Origin: Metaclostridioides mangenotii | Lineage (GTDB): Bacteria > Bacillota > Clostridia > Peptostreptococcales > Peptostreptococcaceae | DNA length: 64,000 nucleotides | Assembly (NCBI RefSeq): GCF_017873185.1 | Contig: NZ_JAGGJX010000005.1 | Coordinates: 1 to 64,000, forward strand | Direction: 5' to 3' | Shown here: one piece after another, positions 43,744-52,445 of the stretch | Numbering within the stretch: the stretch's first letter is position 1 | Layout of the letters: each line of letters opens with the position of its first letter | The notes under the pieces: generated by a model | What the model saw: only the letters and a program-made list of their open reading frames with translations | Database searches by the model: none | What the model was told of the DNA's origin: nothing | Program-made: the position numbers and the translations under genes

Positions 43744-44499
43744 GTGTTAGAGATAAAAAATATATCAAAAACTTTTGACAACCCATATGGAGATTCAAAT
43801 ACTATTTTTAAGGACTTGTCGATAGATATAGCAACTGGCGAATTTGTAACGATAATAGGCAGTAATGGTACTGGTAAATCCACACTACTAAATATCATAT
43901 CCGGTCTTATAAAGCAAACGTCTGGAGAAATATGGGTTGGAGAAAAAAATATTACCAATGCTCCCGAACACAAGAGAACTCAAGTAATAAGCAGGGTGTT
44001 TCAAGATCCAAGTTTAGGAACCTGCCCTAGCATGACAGTGAGAGAAAACCTGTCACTCGCATTAAATAAGGGAGACCTTTTAAATTTAAAGAGGTGTCTA
44101 AAGTATAAAAAAGACTTCTTATCAAGTTTCTTAGAAGGTGTCTCACTAGATCTAAAAAAATACTTAGATGTCCAAGTTAAATACCTCTCAGGAGGTCAAA
44201 GACAGTCACTAGCTCTTATAATGTCTTGTCTTACTGAACCGTCTGTATTGCTTTTAGATGAACACACAGCAGCACTAGATCCTAAAACTTCAAATGAGGT
44301 TATAGCTCTTACAAATAAAATAGTTAGAGAAAAAAATATCACAACCCTTATGGTCACTCATAACTTAAAACATGCACTTGAATATGGCGACAGATTGATT
44401 ATGCTACATAAGGGGCAAATCGTACTAGATGTTAAACAAATAGAAAAGCGTAAATTAAGCATTGAAGAAATCCTAAATAGATTTGAATATGCAGTATAG
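43744..44499 (+). CDS. ABC importer ATPase, TrpZ-like
   Basis: A 251-residue ATPase with Walker A GSNGTGKST, Q-loop RVFQDPSLGTCPSMTVRENL, signature LSGGQRQSLALIMSC, Walker B VLLLDEHTAALD and H-loop LMVTHNLKHAL. The variant DEHTAALDP is typical of the TrpXYZ/YtlC group. GTG start one codon after the permease stop, with GGCGGTGG upstream. Confidence 0.9.
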   Translation: MLEIKNISKTFDNPYGDSNTIFKDLSIDIATGEFVTIIGSNGTGKSTLLNIISGLIKQTSGEIWVGEKNITNAPEHKRTQVISRVFQDPSLGTCPSMTVRENLSLALNKGDLLNLKRCLKYKKDFLSSFLEGVSLDLKKYLDVQVKYLSGGQRQSLALIMSCLTEPSVLLLDEHTAALDPKTSNEVIALTNKIVREKNITTLMVTHNLKHALEYGDRLIMLHKGQIVLDVKQIEKRKLSIEEILNRFEYAV

Positions 44500-44614
44500 G
44501 ATATTGAATTGACTAAAACTTAATGAAATTTGAATTACAGACTTAATTATATTAAATCTGATTTATACATTTAGTATATTAAAATTTTAAAAATAAAAAA
44601 TAGGAGGAATTATT

Positions 44615-45619
44615 ATGATAAAAAAAAGAAAGATAATAAGTCTAGCCCTTACAGGAGCACTTGTGGGTATGGTACTTACAGGATGCTCAAGTAAAGAAGC
44701 TCCAAAAAATAACGATGAATCAAAAAAAGAAGGCGAAATCAAAAGAATAGGTATTACTCAGTTAGTTGAGCATCCTGCTTTAGATGCTACAAAGACAGGA
44801 TTTTTAAATGCTCTAAAAGACAATGGATTTGAGGAAGGTAAAAATATTGAAATAGATTTTAAAAACGCGCAGAATGATATGCCTACAACACAGACTATAG
44901 CAAGTTCATTTGCATCTGACAAAAAAGATTTAATTTTTGCTATTTCTACTCCATCTGCACAGGCTGCATTTAACGCTACTAAAGATATTCCAATACTCTT
45001 TACAGCTGTAACCGATCCTGTTGAGGCTGGGTTAGTGAAAACTACAGAAAAACCAGAGGGCAATGTAACTGGGACTTCTGATTTTATTCCTGTATCAAAT
45101 GCAATAGCTCTTATAAAAAATCTTGTTCCTGAATCTAAAACTGTCGGAATAATTGGAAATACAAGTGAAATAAATTCTAAAATCCAGATAGATGAATTTA
45201 AAAAAGAAGCTGATAAAAACGGATTTACTGTAGTTGTAAAAGGAATAACTACTTCTAATGAAGTTAATCAGGCTGTGTCTAGCTTAGTTGGAAAAGTTGA
45301 TGTAATATACACTCCTACCGACAACTTAGTTGCATCTTCTATGCCTATCATAGCTAAAACAGCCACTGAAAATAAAATTCCAGTTATAGGAGCTGAAGAA
45401 GCCCATGTAAAAAATGGAGCACTTGCTTGTAACGGTATAAGCTACGAAAAACTTGGATACAAAACTGGTGAGGAAGCTATAAAGATACTTAGTGGTGAAA
45501 AAGTATCCGCTATACCTGTTTCAACTCTTGATAATACAGAAACTATTATTAATGAAACTACTTTAAACGCCTTAGGTATTGAAAAGCCTAAAGGTGAAGG
45601 AATAACTTTTATAAAATAA
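44615..45619 (+). CDS. TrpX-family binding lipoprotein (aromatic amino acid, likely tyrosine)
   Basis: A 334-residue lipoprotein with lipobox VLTGCSSK (Cys near residue 24) and an ABC_sub_bind (PF04392) domain over the rest: RIGITQLVEHPALDATKTGFLNALKDNGF, NAQNDMPTTQTIASSF, TAVTDPVEAGLV, VIYTPTDNLVASSMPII and ACNGISYEKLGYKTGEEAIKIL. The C. difficile member CD0873 is reported to bind tyrosine, which agrees with the Tyr leader peptide here. Last gene of the operon, ended by an 18-bp terminator. Ribosome binding site AGGAGGA. Confidence 0.9.
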   Translation: MIKKRKIISLALTGALVGMVLTGCSSKEAPKNNDESKKEGEIKRIGITQLVEHPALDATKTGFLNALKDNGFEEGKNIEIDFKNAQNDMPTTQTIASSFASDKKDLIFAISTPSAQAAFNATKDIPILFTAVTDPVEAGLVKTTEKPEGNVTGTSDFIPVSNAIALIKNLVPESKTVGIIGNTSEINSKIQIDEFKKEADKNGFTVVVKGITTSNEVNQAVSSLVGKVDVIYTPTDNLVASSMPIIAKTATENKIPVIGAEEAHVKNGALACNGISYEKLGYKTGEEAIKILSGEKVSAIPVSTLDNTETIINETTLNALGIEKPKGEGITFIK

Positions 45620-45674
45620 AAAAATGTAGCTATCCCCACAAGTATAGTACTATACTTGTGGGGATAGAATTTTT
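45617..45674 (+). terminator. Bidirectional terminator of the importer operon
   Basis: Perfect 18-bp arms CTATCCCCACAAGTATAG (45630-45647) and its complement (45650-45667) with only two bases between, A7 before and T5 after. It serves the plus-strand operon and the minus-strand remnant to its right. Confidence 0.9.
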
Positions 45675-45681
45675 CCTACAT

Positions 45682-46548
45682 CTAATCATTTTTTCCCTTT
45701 TCAATAAAAGCAGTAAATGCATTTTTGGAACTATCAAACGCTGATTTAATTAATGTATTGCTAGTCTCTTCACAAAATTCTTTTATATTTTCACTAAAAC
45801 TTGTATCACTTGATTTTATCTCTAGAACTTCGCCGCTATTCAGTTTATTCGCTTCCTCTACGATCATTTTTATTGGATCTGGACAATTTAATCCACAAGT
45901 ATCAAGAGAAAAAGTAGCAGCTACTTCACTTGAATCTATATTTCTTGAATCGTCCAATAATTTATCATCAGAGCTATTATCAAAAATTTCTGTAAGAGCA
46001 TTTTGAGATTTTAGTCTATTTTGAGCTCTCTTTACAGTTAAATATGTCTTCATCCCTCCGTCTATATTTGCACAGTCAAATCCATTTTGTTTAAGTATTC
46101 TACAAGCTATATAACCCCTTAGACCAACTTGGCACGTTACATATATTTTTTTATCTTTAGGTATCTCTATTAATCTATCTCTAAGTTGCCAAAGGGGAAT
46201 ATTTACTACTCCGTCTATTGCTCCTGTTGCAAGCTCAGCCTCTTCTCTTACATCTATAATAAATCCTCCACCTTCATTGACACTATCTACTTGGCTCCAC
46301 TGGATATTTTCAACATCGCCTTCTAGTATATTAGAGGCACAGTACCCAAGCATATTTACTGGATCTTTTGCTGAATTGTAAGGAGGTGCATAACAAGTCT
46401 CTACATCTGGAATGTCGTACGCTGTAAGTCTCCCTTTTATAGCTGTTGCGATAACATCTATTCGCTTATCTACTCCGCTGATACCAACCCCTTGCGCTCC
46501 TAATATCTTTCCTGTATCTGGCTCAAAAATCATTTTTAATGAAATTGG
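45682..46548 (-). pseudogene. 5'-truncated CoA-disulfide reductase/rhodanese/TusA protein
   Basis: The readable frame (ATG at 46533) begins inside a pyridine nucleotide-disulfide oxidoreductase: PISLK(M)IFEPDTGKILGAQGVG, then YAPPYNSAKDPVNMLGY of the dimerisation domain. It continues with a rhodanese domain (about residues 75-165; active-site loop CQVGLRG) and a TusA-like domain (about 210-280; LNCPDPIKM). Homology to the family extends upstream of the ATG only to PISLK (46548), then stops abruptly in AT-rich sequence. The whole FAD/NAD part (about 300 residues) is missing and there is no ribosome binding site. The rest is intact, so the deletion looks recent. Confidence 0.75.
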
Positions 46549-46607
46549 AATTATAAAAGAAATTATAAAATACTTAAAAATATTTTTTATAAATTATTTT
46601 ATAAAAT

Positions 46608-46655
46608 AAAAAAATATCCAATAGAGAATTATTAACTCTCATTTCAGATATCTTT
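46608..46655 (-). terminator. Terminator of the mod operon
   Basis: Minus strand AAAGATATC ... GAGAG/TCTC ... GATATT followed by a T-run; a branched stem ending about 20 bases after the modC stop. Confidence 0.6.
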
Positions 46656-46676
46656 TTAAATTGATCATATTTTAAA

Positions 46677-47759
46677 TTATATACAGAACAATTTATCCTT
46701 AGGAAATTCCAGGTATACACTATCATTTTCCTTATATATATATTTATTTTTTTCTAACTCAACCTGAACTACACTACTTTGATCATCTATTATATTACTG
46801 TCTGAAAGTACTTCTTTAGAATTACTTTTCCTTAAATACATTGTATAGTTAAAAGGGTTTTCCACCTTATTTTCAAGACTAAATTCAAATGTATTCTCAG
46901 TATCACACTCTGTAAGCATTACAACTATATCATGTTCCCTTATTCCAATATATTCAATATCATCATCTACATTTTCCAAAAGACATAACTCGATATTCCA
47001 ATCCTGTGCGAATACTGTATATCCACCAGTCTTTTTGGCTTTTGATATATTTTTGCAACCAGTGATTTTAGCTTCAGAATAAGATTTTGGTCTCTCAAAT
47101 ATCGCCCTCTTATCCCTCTTCTCTAGCCCATTCCCACTATCGTAAACTATTAAATTATCGCAAACTCTATACGCTTCCTCAATATCATGAGTTACAAAGA
47201 GAATATCTCCTTTATAATCTTCTATTAGGTTTAAAAGTTCTTTTTCCATATTTCCTCTCAAGTGATGGTCTAGAGCAGAAAAAGGTTCGTCCAAAAGAAG
47301 TATTTCAGGAGATGGAGCTAACACTCTCGATAAAGCTACCCTCTGTTGCTGTCCTCCAGAAAGTTGCCAAGGGTATCTTTTCTCCATACCTTTAAGCCCA
47401 ACGATTTCCAAATAATGTTTAGATATCTCATTTTTTTCTTCTTTACTTATATCTTTTAGGCCCAACTCAATATTTTGGCTAACTGTCATATGAGGAAATA
47501 AAGCGTAGTTTTGAAACAAGAATCCTACATTTCTTTCTCTTGTAGGTATGTTTATCATTTTTTCAGAATCAAATAATACTCTGTCATTTAATATTATTTT
47601 TCCTCTTGTAGGCTTTTCAAGACCTGCTATACATTTTAAAGTCATGCTTTTTCCAGATCCCGACTCTCCTAAAAATCCTAGTATACCATTTTTTTGATCT
47701 ATATTTACTCTTAACTTAAAAGAGGACAATTCTTTTTCTATATCAACATATAAGCTCAT
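46677..47759 (-). CDS. modC: Molybdate ABC transporter ATPase ModC
   Basis: A 360-residue ATPase with Walker A GESGSGKSM, signature [16 protein letters not shown], Walker B ILLLDEPFSALD, H-loop FVTHDIEEAYRV. The C-terminal part (about 240-355) is an extra domain, positioned like the Mop/TOBE domain of ModC, but divergent. The start overlaps the modB stop by one base (TAATG). Part of modABC for molybdate or tungstate uptake, needed for molybdoenzymes. Confidence 0.88.
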   Translation of the reverse strand: MSLYVDIEKELSSFKLRVNIDQKNGILGFLGESGSGKSMTLKCIAGLEKPTRGKIILNDRVLFDSEKMINIPTRERNVGFLFQNYALFPHMTVSQNIELGLKDISKEEKNEISKHYLEIVGLKGMEKRYPWQLSGGQQQRVALSRVLAPSPEILLLDEPFSALDHHLRGNMEKELLNLIEDYKGDILFVTHDIEEAYRVCDNLIVYDSGNGLEKRDKRAIFERPKSYSEAKITGCKNISKAKKTGGYTVFAQDWNIELCLLENVDDDIEYIGIREHDIVVMLTECDTENTFEFSLENKVENPFNYTMYLRKSNSKEVLSDSNIIDDQSSVVQVELEKNKYIYKENDSVYLEFPKDKLFCI

Positions 47760-48442
47760 TATCTCCCCCTCTTTCCTACAAGTTTTTGTTGGATATCAGA
47801 CCAGTAGTTAAGCAATAAAATCATCGCTATAGACATTACAACAATTATCATAACCCACATCATTGCTTTATTCATATCTCCGCCTTCAACTGCAAAGAAT
47901 ATAGCTAAAGGCATTGTTTGTGTTTTCCCCGGAATGTTTCCTGCTATCATAAGAGTAGCTCCAAATTCACCAAGCGCTCTAGCAAAAGATAGTACCAGAC
48001 CTCCGACAATACCTGGTAGTGCAAGTGGAATTGCAATTTTAGTGAATATTTTCCATTCATTTAAACCCAGAGTCCTCGCCGCTGAAATCATATTGTCATC
48101 TATTTGCTCAAATGCTGATCTCGATGATCTGTACATCATCGGGAAAGATACAACAACTGCCGCAATAACAGTTGCGCTCCAACTGAATATTATATTTTTA
48201 TCCATAGCTAAAAACACTTTACCAATAAATCCATTTTTACCACATATCAATAATAAGAAAAAACCAACAACTGTCGGCGGAAGAACCAGCGGTAGTGTAA
48301 ATATACCGTCGATTAGCCCCTTCCATTTTCCTCTATAAGTAGCCATTGCATAAGAAATTAGTATTCCTAATACAAAAGTTATCACAGTTGCTAGGAGAGC
48401 TGTCTTCGCCGATATCCAAAGTGGTGCCCAATCTGTAATCAT
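47759..48442 (-). CDS. modB: Molybdate ABC transporter permease ModB
   Basis: A 227-residue permease with about five helices and the typical KTALLATVITFVLGILISYAMA, LPLVLPPTVVGFFLLL, AARTLGLNEWKIFTKIAIPLALPGIVGG (EAA loop) and SFARALGEFGATLMIAGNIPGKTQTMPLAIF. The segment RALGEFGA is diagnostic for molybdate/sulfate permeases. Ribosome binding site AAGGAGGA. Confidence 0.92.
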   Translation of the reverse strand: MITDWAPLWISAKTALLATVITFVLGILISYAMATYRGKWKGLIDGIFTLPLVLPPTVVGFFLLLICGKNGFIGKVFLAMDKNIIFSWSATVIAAVVVSFPMMYRSSRSAFEQIDDNMISAARTLGLNEWKIFTKIAIPLALPGIVGGLVLSFARALGEFGATLMIAGNIPGKTQTMPLAIFFAVEGGDMNKAMMWVMIIVVMSIAMILLLNYWSDIQQKLVGKRGR

Positions 48443-48552
48443 ATGTCCTCCTTATATATATCAATAAACTATTTTCATCGTTTTTTAATCAACAATATAC
48501 CTTTAATTGCTCTATTTTTAAATTAAATATTACTAAATAACTTTATTTTCCT

Positions 48553-48596
48553 AAAAAAAAGTGAAATTAACTTTTAGTTAAAAGCTAATTCCACTA
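48553..48596 (-). terminator. Hairpin between modA and modB
   Basis: Minus strand AGTGGAATTAGCTTT / AAAGTTAATTTCACT (two mismatches) followed by T8. It sits 50 bases after the modA stop within the mod cluster, so it probably stops a share of transcripts, giving more ModA than ModBC. Confidence 0.65.
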
Positions 48597-48646
48597 TTTA
48601 TTGTAACTTATTTATTATATTTTTTAAAGACAAGTAATATAATGAA

Positions 48647-49459
48647 TTATTTAGCTATTTTCTTATACCCATATTTTTCTAGTATTGTTTGACCTTTATC
48701 ACTTAATAAGAAGTCCTCGAATTTTTTAGCTTCATCAACTTTCTTGCTGTCTTTTATAACTGCTATTGGATATGTAATTGGCGAATGTGTATCTGCTTCT
48801 GTAGTAGCAACTACATTTATCTTATCGTTATTTACTGTATCGCTTAAATAAACAAATCCTGCATCAGCCTCACCTGATTGAACCCAAGCTAAAACCTCTT
48901 TAACATCTTTAGCGAATACAAGTTTATCTTTTAATTGATCTTTTACATTTAAATTTGTTAGTACTTCATCAGCGTATTTACCTGCTGGAACACTCTCTGG
49001 CTCACCAACTGCTATTTTCTTAACATCGTCGTTCTTTATTCCATCTATACCTTCTAACTTACTATCTTTTGGAGAAATAAGTACTAAATCGTTTTCAACT
49101 AAACCTTTATTAGTTTCTTTTATTAAAAGGTCCTTTTCATCCAAAGCATCCATTTGTTTTTTACCAGCTGAAATAAATACATCAGTAGGTGCACCTTGCT
49201 CTATTTGCTGCTGAAGTGATCCTGATGCTCCAAAGTTAACCGTTAACTTTACATTTTCATTATCTTTTGCATACTCTTTTTCAATCTCAGCCATTGCCTC
49301 TTTAAGACTTGCAGCTGCGGAGATATTTAACTCTACTACTTCTGTTTTGCTTTGAGTATCTTTTGTATCATCTTTCTTTTGTTCATCATTCCCTGAACAT
49401 CCAACTAAACCAAGAGAAAGAGTTAGAACTAATCCTAAAATACCTAAACTTCTTTTCAT
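48647..49459 (-). CDS. modA: Molybdate-binding lipoprotein ModA
   Basis: A 270-residue lipoprotein with lipobox GLVGCSGN (Cys near 21). Mature part: ELNISAAASLKEAMAEIEKEY, VNFGASGSLQQQIEQGAPTDVFISAGKKQMDAL, IAVGEPESVPAGKYADEVL and VLAWVQSGEADAGFVYLSDT, all ModA landmarks including the Ser and Tyr residues that bind the oxyanion. It is first gene of modABC, with a promoter at 49541-49569. Confidence 0.93.
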   Translation of the reverse strand: MKRSLGILGLVLTLSLGLVGCSGNDEQKKDDTKDTQSKTEVVELNISAAASLKEAMAEIEKEYAKDNENVKLTVNFGASGSLQQQIEQGAPTDVFISAGKKQMDALDEKDLLIKETNKGLVENDLVLISPKDSKLEGIDGIKNDDVKKIAVGEPESVPAGKYADEVLTNLNVKDQLKDKLVFAKDVKEVLAWVQSGEADAGFVYLSDTVNNDKINVVATTEADTHSPITYPIAVIKDSKKVDEAKKFEDFLLSDKGQTILEKYGYKKIAK

Positions 49460-49510
49460 TTTAATTCTCCTTTATACCCTTTATTATTGTTATAAAAACA
49501 CCGCAATTAT

Positions 49511-49534
49511 GTTTTGTTGCGTTTTGTCATGTTT
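49511..49534. promoter_or_regulatory. Tandem 10-bp repeats at the modA transcription start
   Basis: GTTTTGTTGC, GTTTTGTCAT and a partial GTTTA follow each other with a 10-bp period. They overlap the transcription start predicted for modA (about 49534). They lie between modA and the divergent regulator gene and are a good candidate operator for that regulator. Confidence 0.5.
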
Positions 49535-49540
49535 AATATA

Positions 49541-49569
49541 ATTATATATTCATTTGTTCTATTTTTCAA
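49541..49569 (-). promoter_or_regulatory. modA promoter
   Basis: Minus strand -35 TTGAAA (49564-49569), 17-base spacer, -10 TATAAT (49541-49546). Confidence 0.65.
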
Positions 49570-49655
49570 GAAAATATTTCTTTTATCTCATAAATTGTTA
49601 TAATCTATTATAAAAATATGTAGTTTAATGTTAGAATAGAGTTGGGAGGTGTGAA

Positions 49656-50636
49656 ATGGAACCATTATCATCTTTAACACCCGCAGAGGTGGCAGATTTA
49701 TTAAAAATCACAAAAAATACAGTTTATGAAATGATTAAGAGGGGAGAAATCCCATCATACAAGATCGGTAAAAAAATTAGAATAGATACTAAGGATGTAA
49801 AAGAATACATCGAAAGCCAAAAAACATCTAGTATCGCCAATTATCAGTCAGTTTCCAAAACAGTTGACAAAAACATAAGTTTTAATGTGACAAATGACCA
49901 TGTGGCTAACAGTGCTACTGTAGATTCAACTCAAGATATAATAATATCTGGGCAAGATGTAATTTTAGATATACTAGCGAGATATATCGATGAAAATTCT
50001 GAAGGGGTTAAGACATTTAGATCTTATATCGGAAGTTATAATGCTCTAAATGAACTCTACAACAACAAGGTATCTATTGCCTCTGCTCATTTATGGGATT
50101 ACGAAACCAATGAATATAATACGACATTTGTAAAAAAATTACTACCGGCAATTCCATGTGTTTTAATCAATTTAGCTTGCAGGACTCAAGGTTTCTACGT
50201 TGCAAAAGGAAATCCAAAGAATATCAATACATGGGAAGATTTAACTAGACAAGACGTGTTTATTATCAATCGAGAAAAAGGATCTGGAACTAGAATACTT
50301 CTAGACGGTAAAATGAGAAATCTAAATGTAGATTCATATAAACTTAACGGTTATAAAAACGAGGAAAATTCTCATTTAGGAATAGCTAGTGCAATATCTA
50401 GAAGACTTGCCGATGTAGGCATCGGAAACGAAAAAGCAGCTCTACAAGTTAGTAATATCGACTTTATCCCGATACAGATTGAGAGATATGATCTAGTTAT
50501 TAAAAAAGAAGATTTATTAAATCCTGTGTTTAGAAATATAGTTTCAATAATTAACTCAGATGAATTTAAATCCGAGATCGAAGGATTAGGTGGCTATGAT
50601 TTGAAATTTACAGGTAAAATAGTTGCAGAAGTTTAA
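49656..50636 (+). CDS. HTH (excisionase-type) regulator with molybdate-binding-like domain
   Basis: A 326-residue protein. Residues 5-55 form a MerR/excisionase-type helix-turn-helix (LTPAEVADLLKITKNTVYEMIKRGEIPSYKIGKKIRI). After a linker (about 55-100), residues 105-320 match the PBP-like domain related to ModA (IIISGQDVILDILARYIDE, GSYNALNELYNNKVSIASAHLWDYE, FYVAKGNPKNINTWEDL, INREKGSGTRILLDGKMR, SAISRRLADVGIGNEKAA). It is divergent from modABC, so it likely senses molybdate or a relative and controls that operon, replacing ModE. Ribosome binding site GGGAGGTG. Confidence 0.87.
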   Translation: MEPLSSLTPAEVADLLKITKNTVYEMIKRGEIPSYKIGKKIRIDTKDVKEYIESQKTSSIANYQSVSKTVDKNISFNVTNDHVANSATVDSTQDIIISGQDVILDILARYIDENSEGVKTFRSYIGSYNALNELYNNKVSIASAHLWDYETNEYNTTFVKKLLPAIPCVLINLACRTQGFYVAKGNPKNINTWEDLTRQDVFIINREKGSGTRILLDGKMRNLNVDSYKLNGYKNEENSHLGIASAISRRLADVGIGNEKAALQVSNIDFIPIQIERYDLVIKKEDLLNPVFRNIVSIINSDEFKSEIEGLGGYDLKFTGKIVAEV

Positions 50637-50660
50637 GTATTTTAATTGAATACGATTTTA

Positions 50661-50748
50661 CGTAAAATAGTAAGAACTATACGCACATTTTTGAATACTC
50701 AAAATTTGAGAATCTCCATCAATGTATATATAGTCCTTACTATTTTGT
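50661..50748. terminator. Long bidirectional terminator between convergent genes
   Basis: AAAATAGTAAGaACTATA pairs with TATAGTcCTTACTATTTT, and a second inner stem ACTCAAA/TTTGAGA continues it. It separates the plus-strand regulator from the minus-strand importer operon, ending both. Confidence 0.75.
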
Positions 50749-50765
50749 ATTTGTTATATTAAAAT

Positions 50766-51554
50766 TTAGATGCTAGGTATCGAAGATATAAGCTGTTTTG
50801 TATACTCGCTTTGAGGATTTTCGAAAATATCTTTAGAATTATTTAACTCAACTAACTTGCCTGACTTTACTACTGCTATTCTATCTGCAAATTTTCTCAT
50901 CATAGATAAATCGTGAGATATAAATACAATACTTATTCCTAATTTTTCGACTAAATCTTTAAATAAATTTACAATCTTAATTTGAGATTTTATATCCAAC
51001 GAAGTTATAGGCTCATCAGCCAAGATAAACTTAGGCGAAGTTATTATTGCTCTGGAAATACAAATTCTCTGTTTCTCTCCACCTGAACAATCAAACGAAT
51101 ACTTATTTATAAAACTGCGGTCTAAACCAACTAAGTCTAAAATCTCTTCTACTTTAAAATTTTGTTCAGCTTTACTAGAACATAATTTCTGTATTTTCAG
51201 TGGCTCCGAGATTAAATCTCCAATTTTCATTCTAGGATTTAACGCAGAATCTGAATTTTGAAATAGAATTTGCATATTTTTACTGAAATATGCTTTGTTT
51301 TTCCTATATATCTCTTTGTTTGAAATACATTTTCCATCAAAATATACCTCTCCATAAGTTGGTTTTTCTATGTTCATAATTAATTTAGCAAGTGTTGATT
51401 TACCCGATCCAGACTCTCCAACTAACCCAAATACCTCGCTTTTATTTACAAATAAATTCACACCATCTAAAGCCTTTACCTCTAGATTTTTACTGTAATA
51501 ATATTTTCTTAGATCCTTAACTTCCAATAATTTTCTATTATCCATATTATTCAT
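50766..51554 (-). CDS. Nickel/peptide-type ABC importer ATPase (OppF/NikE-like)
   Basis: A 262-residue ATPase: Walker A GESGSGKSTLA, Q-loop ILFQNSDSALNPRMKIGDLI, signature CSGGEKQRICISRAI, Walker B FILADEP, H-loop FISHDLSMM. Dipeptide/nickel-type ATPase of the second (F) class. Last of the five-gene operon permease-permease-binding protein-ATPase-ATPase. Starts at the ATG seven bases after AGAAGGA. Confidence 0.88.
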   Translation of the reverse strand: MNNMDNRKLLEVKDLRKYYYSKNLEVKALDGVNLFVNKSEVFGLVGESGSGKSTLAKLIMNIEKPTYGEVYFDGKCISNKEIYRKNKAYFSKNMQILFQNSDSALNPRMKIGDLISEPLKIQKLCSSKAEQNFKVEEILDLVGLDRSFINKYSFDCSGGEKQRICISRAIITSPKFILADEPITSLDIKSQIKIVNLFKDLVEKLGISIVFISHDLSMMRKFADRIAVVKSGKLVELNNSKDIFENPQSEYTKQLISSIPSI

Positions 51555-51567
51555 CTATTAATCCTTC

Positions 51568-52419
51568 TTAAAAATCTATTTTCTTCAAGGAGTTTAGCAA
51601 ATCCTTCGTATATAAGCTACTTGGATTTTCGTATATATCCTTACAGTTTCCAACTTCTAAAATTTCACCTCTATACATTACAGCAATCCTATCTGATATA
51701 CTCTTAGCTAGTCTTAAATCATGAGTAACAAATATTATAGATGTATTGTATTTTTCTTGAATCTCCAATAGCAGCGTTACAATTTGTTTCTGAACTATTG
51801 TATCAAGAGATGTAGTCGGCTCATCTGCAATAATTAACTTAGGCTTATTAGATATTGCCATAGCTATCGCAATCCTCTGCAACATACCTCCAGATAATTG
51901 ATGTGGATATTGATTAAATCTCTCTTTTGGATTATCTAATCCAACATCTCCTATCAGCTTTACAGCTCTACTTTTAGCCTCTCGCTTTGATAATTTCTTT
52001 GATATAAGTAGACCCTCAATAATCTGACTTCCTACAGTCAATGTTGGGTCTAGATAGGAAGTGGGGTTTTGAAAAACTATAGAAATATCTTCTGTTCTTA
52101 TTATATTTGTAATTTTAGTTTTTTGAATATTTTTATTTTTTCTACAGAGGCTGTTATTGTCACTCTTATCGTTCTCATCAAATCTATATATCAAATCTAC
52201 ACCTTCAAACTTAATGCTCCCAGACTCAATAATGGCATTTTTAGGGAGTATTCCCATGATAGATTTACATAATGAGGATTTACCGCTTCCCGACTCTCCT
52301 ACTAGGGATAATACTTCACCTCTTTTTACATCTAGCGATACTCCATTTACTACTTTTATATTATTTTCAAATGTTCTGAAATTTATATGTAGATTTTCTA
52401 TACTAAGCAGGGTGTTCAA
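51568..52419 (-). CDS. Nickel/peptide-type ABC importer ATPase (OppD/NikD-like)
   Basis: A 283-residue ATPase: Walker A GESGSGKSSLC, Q-loop VFQNPTSYLDPTLTVGSQI, signature LSGGMLQRIAIAMAI, Walker B LIIADEPTTSLD, H-loop FVTHDLRLAKSI. OppD/NikD class. The start is TTG at 52419; the nearby ATG is in another frame and closes after two codons. The site TAGGAG lies 10 bases upstream. Confidence 0.88.
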   Translation of the reverse strand: MNTLLSIENLHINFRTFENNIKVVNGVSLDVKRGEVLSLVGESGSGKSSLCKSIMGILPKNAIIESGSIKFEGVDLIYRFDENDKSDNNSLCRKNKNIQKTKITNIIRTEDISIVFQNPTSYLDPTLTVGSQIIEGLLISKKLSKREAKSRAVKLIGDVGLDNPKERFNQYPHQLSGGMLQRIAIAMAISNKPKLIIADEPTTSLDTIVQKQIVTLLLEIQEKYNTSIIFVTHDLRLAKSISDRIAVMYRGEILEVGNCKDIYENPSSLYTKDLLNSLKKIDF

Positions 52420-52445
52420 TCCATGTCAACTCCTATTTATGAATT

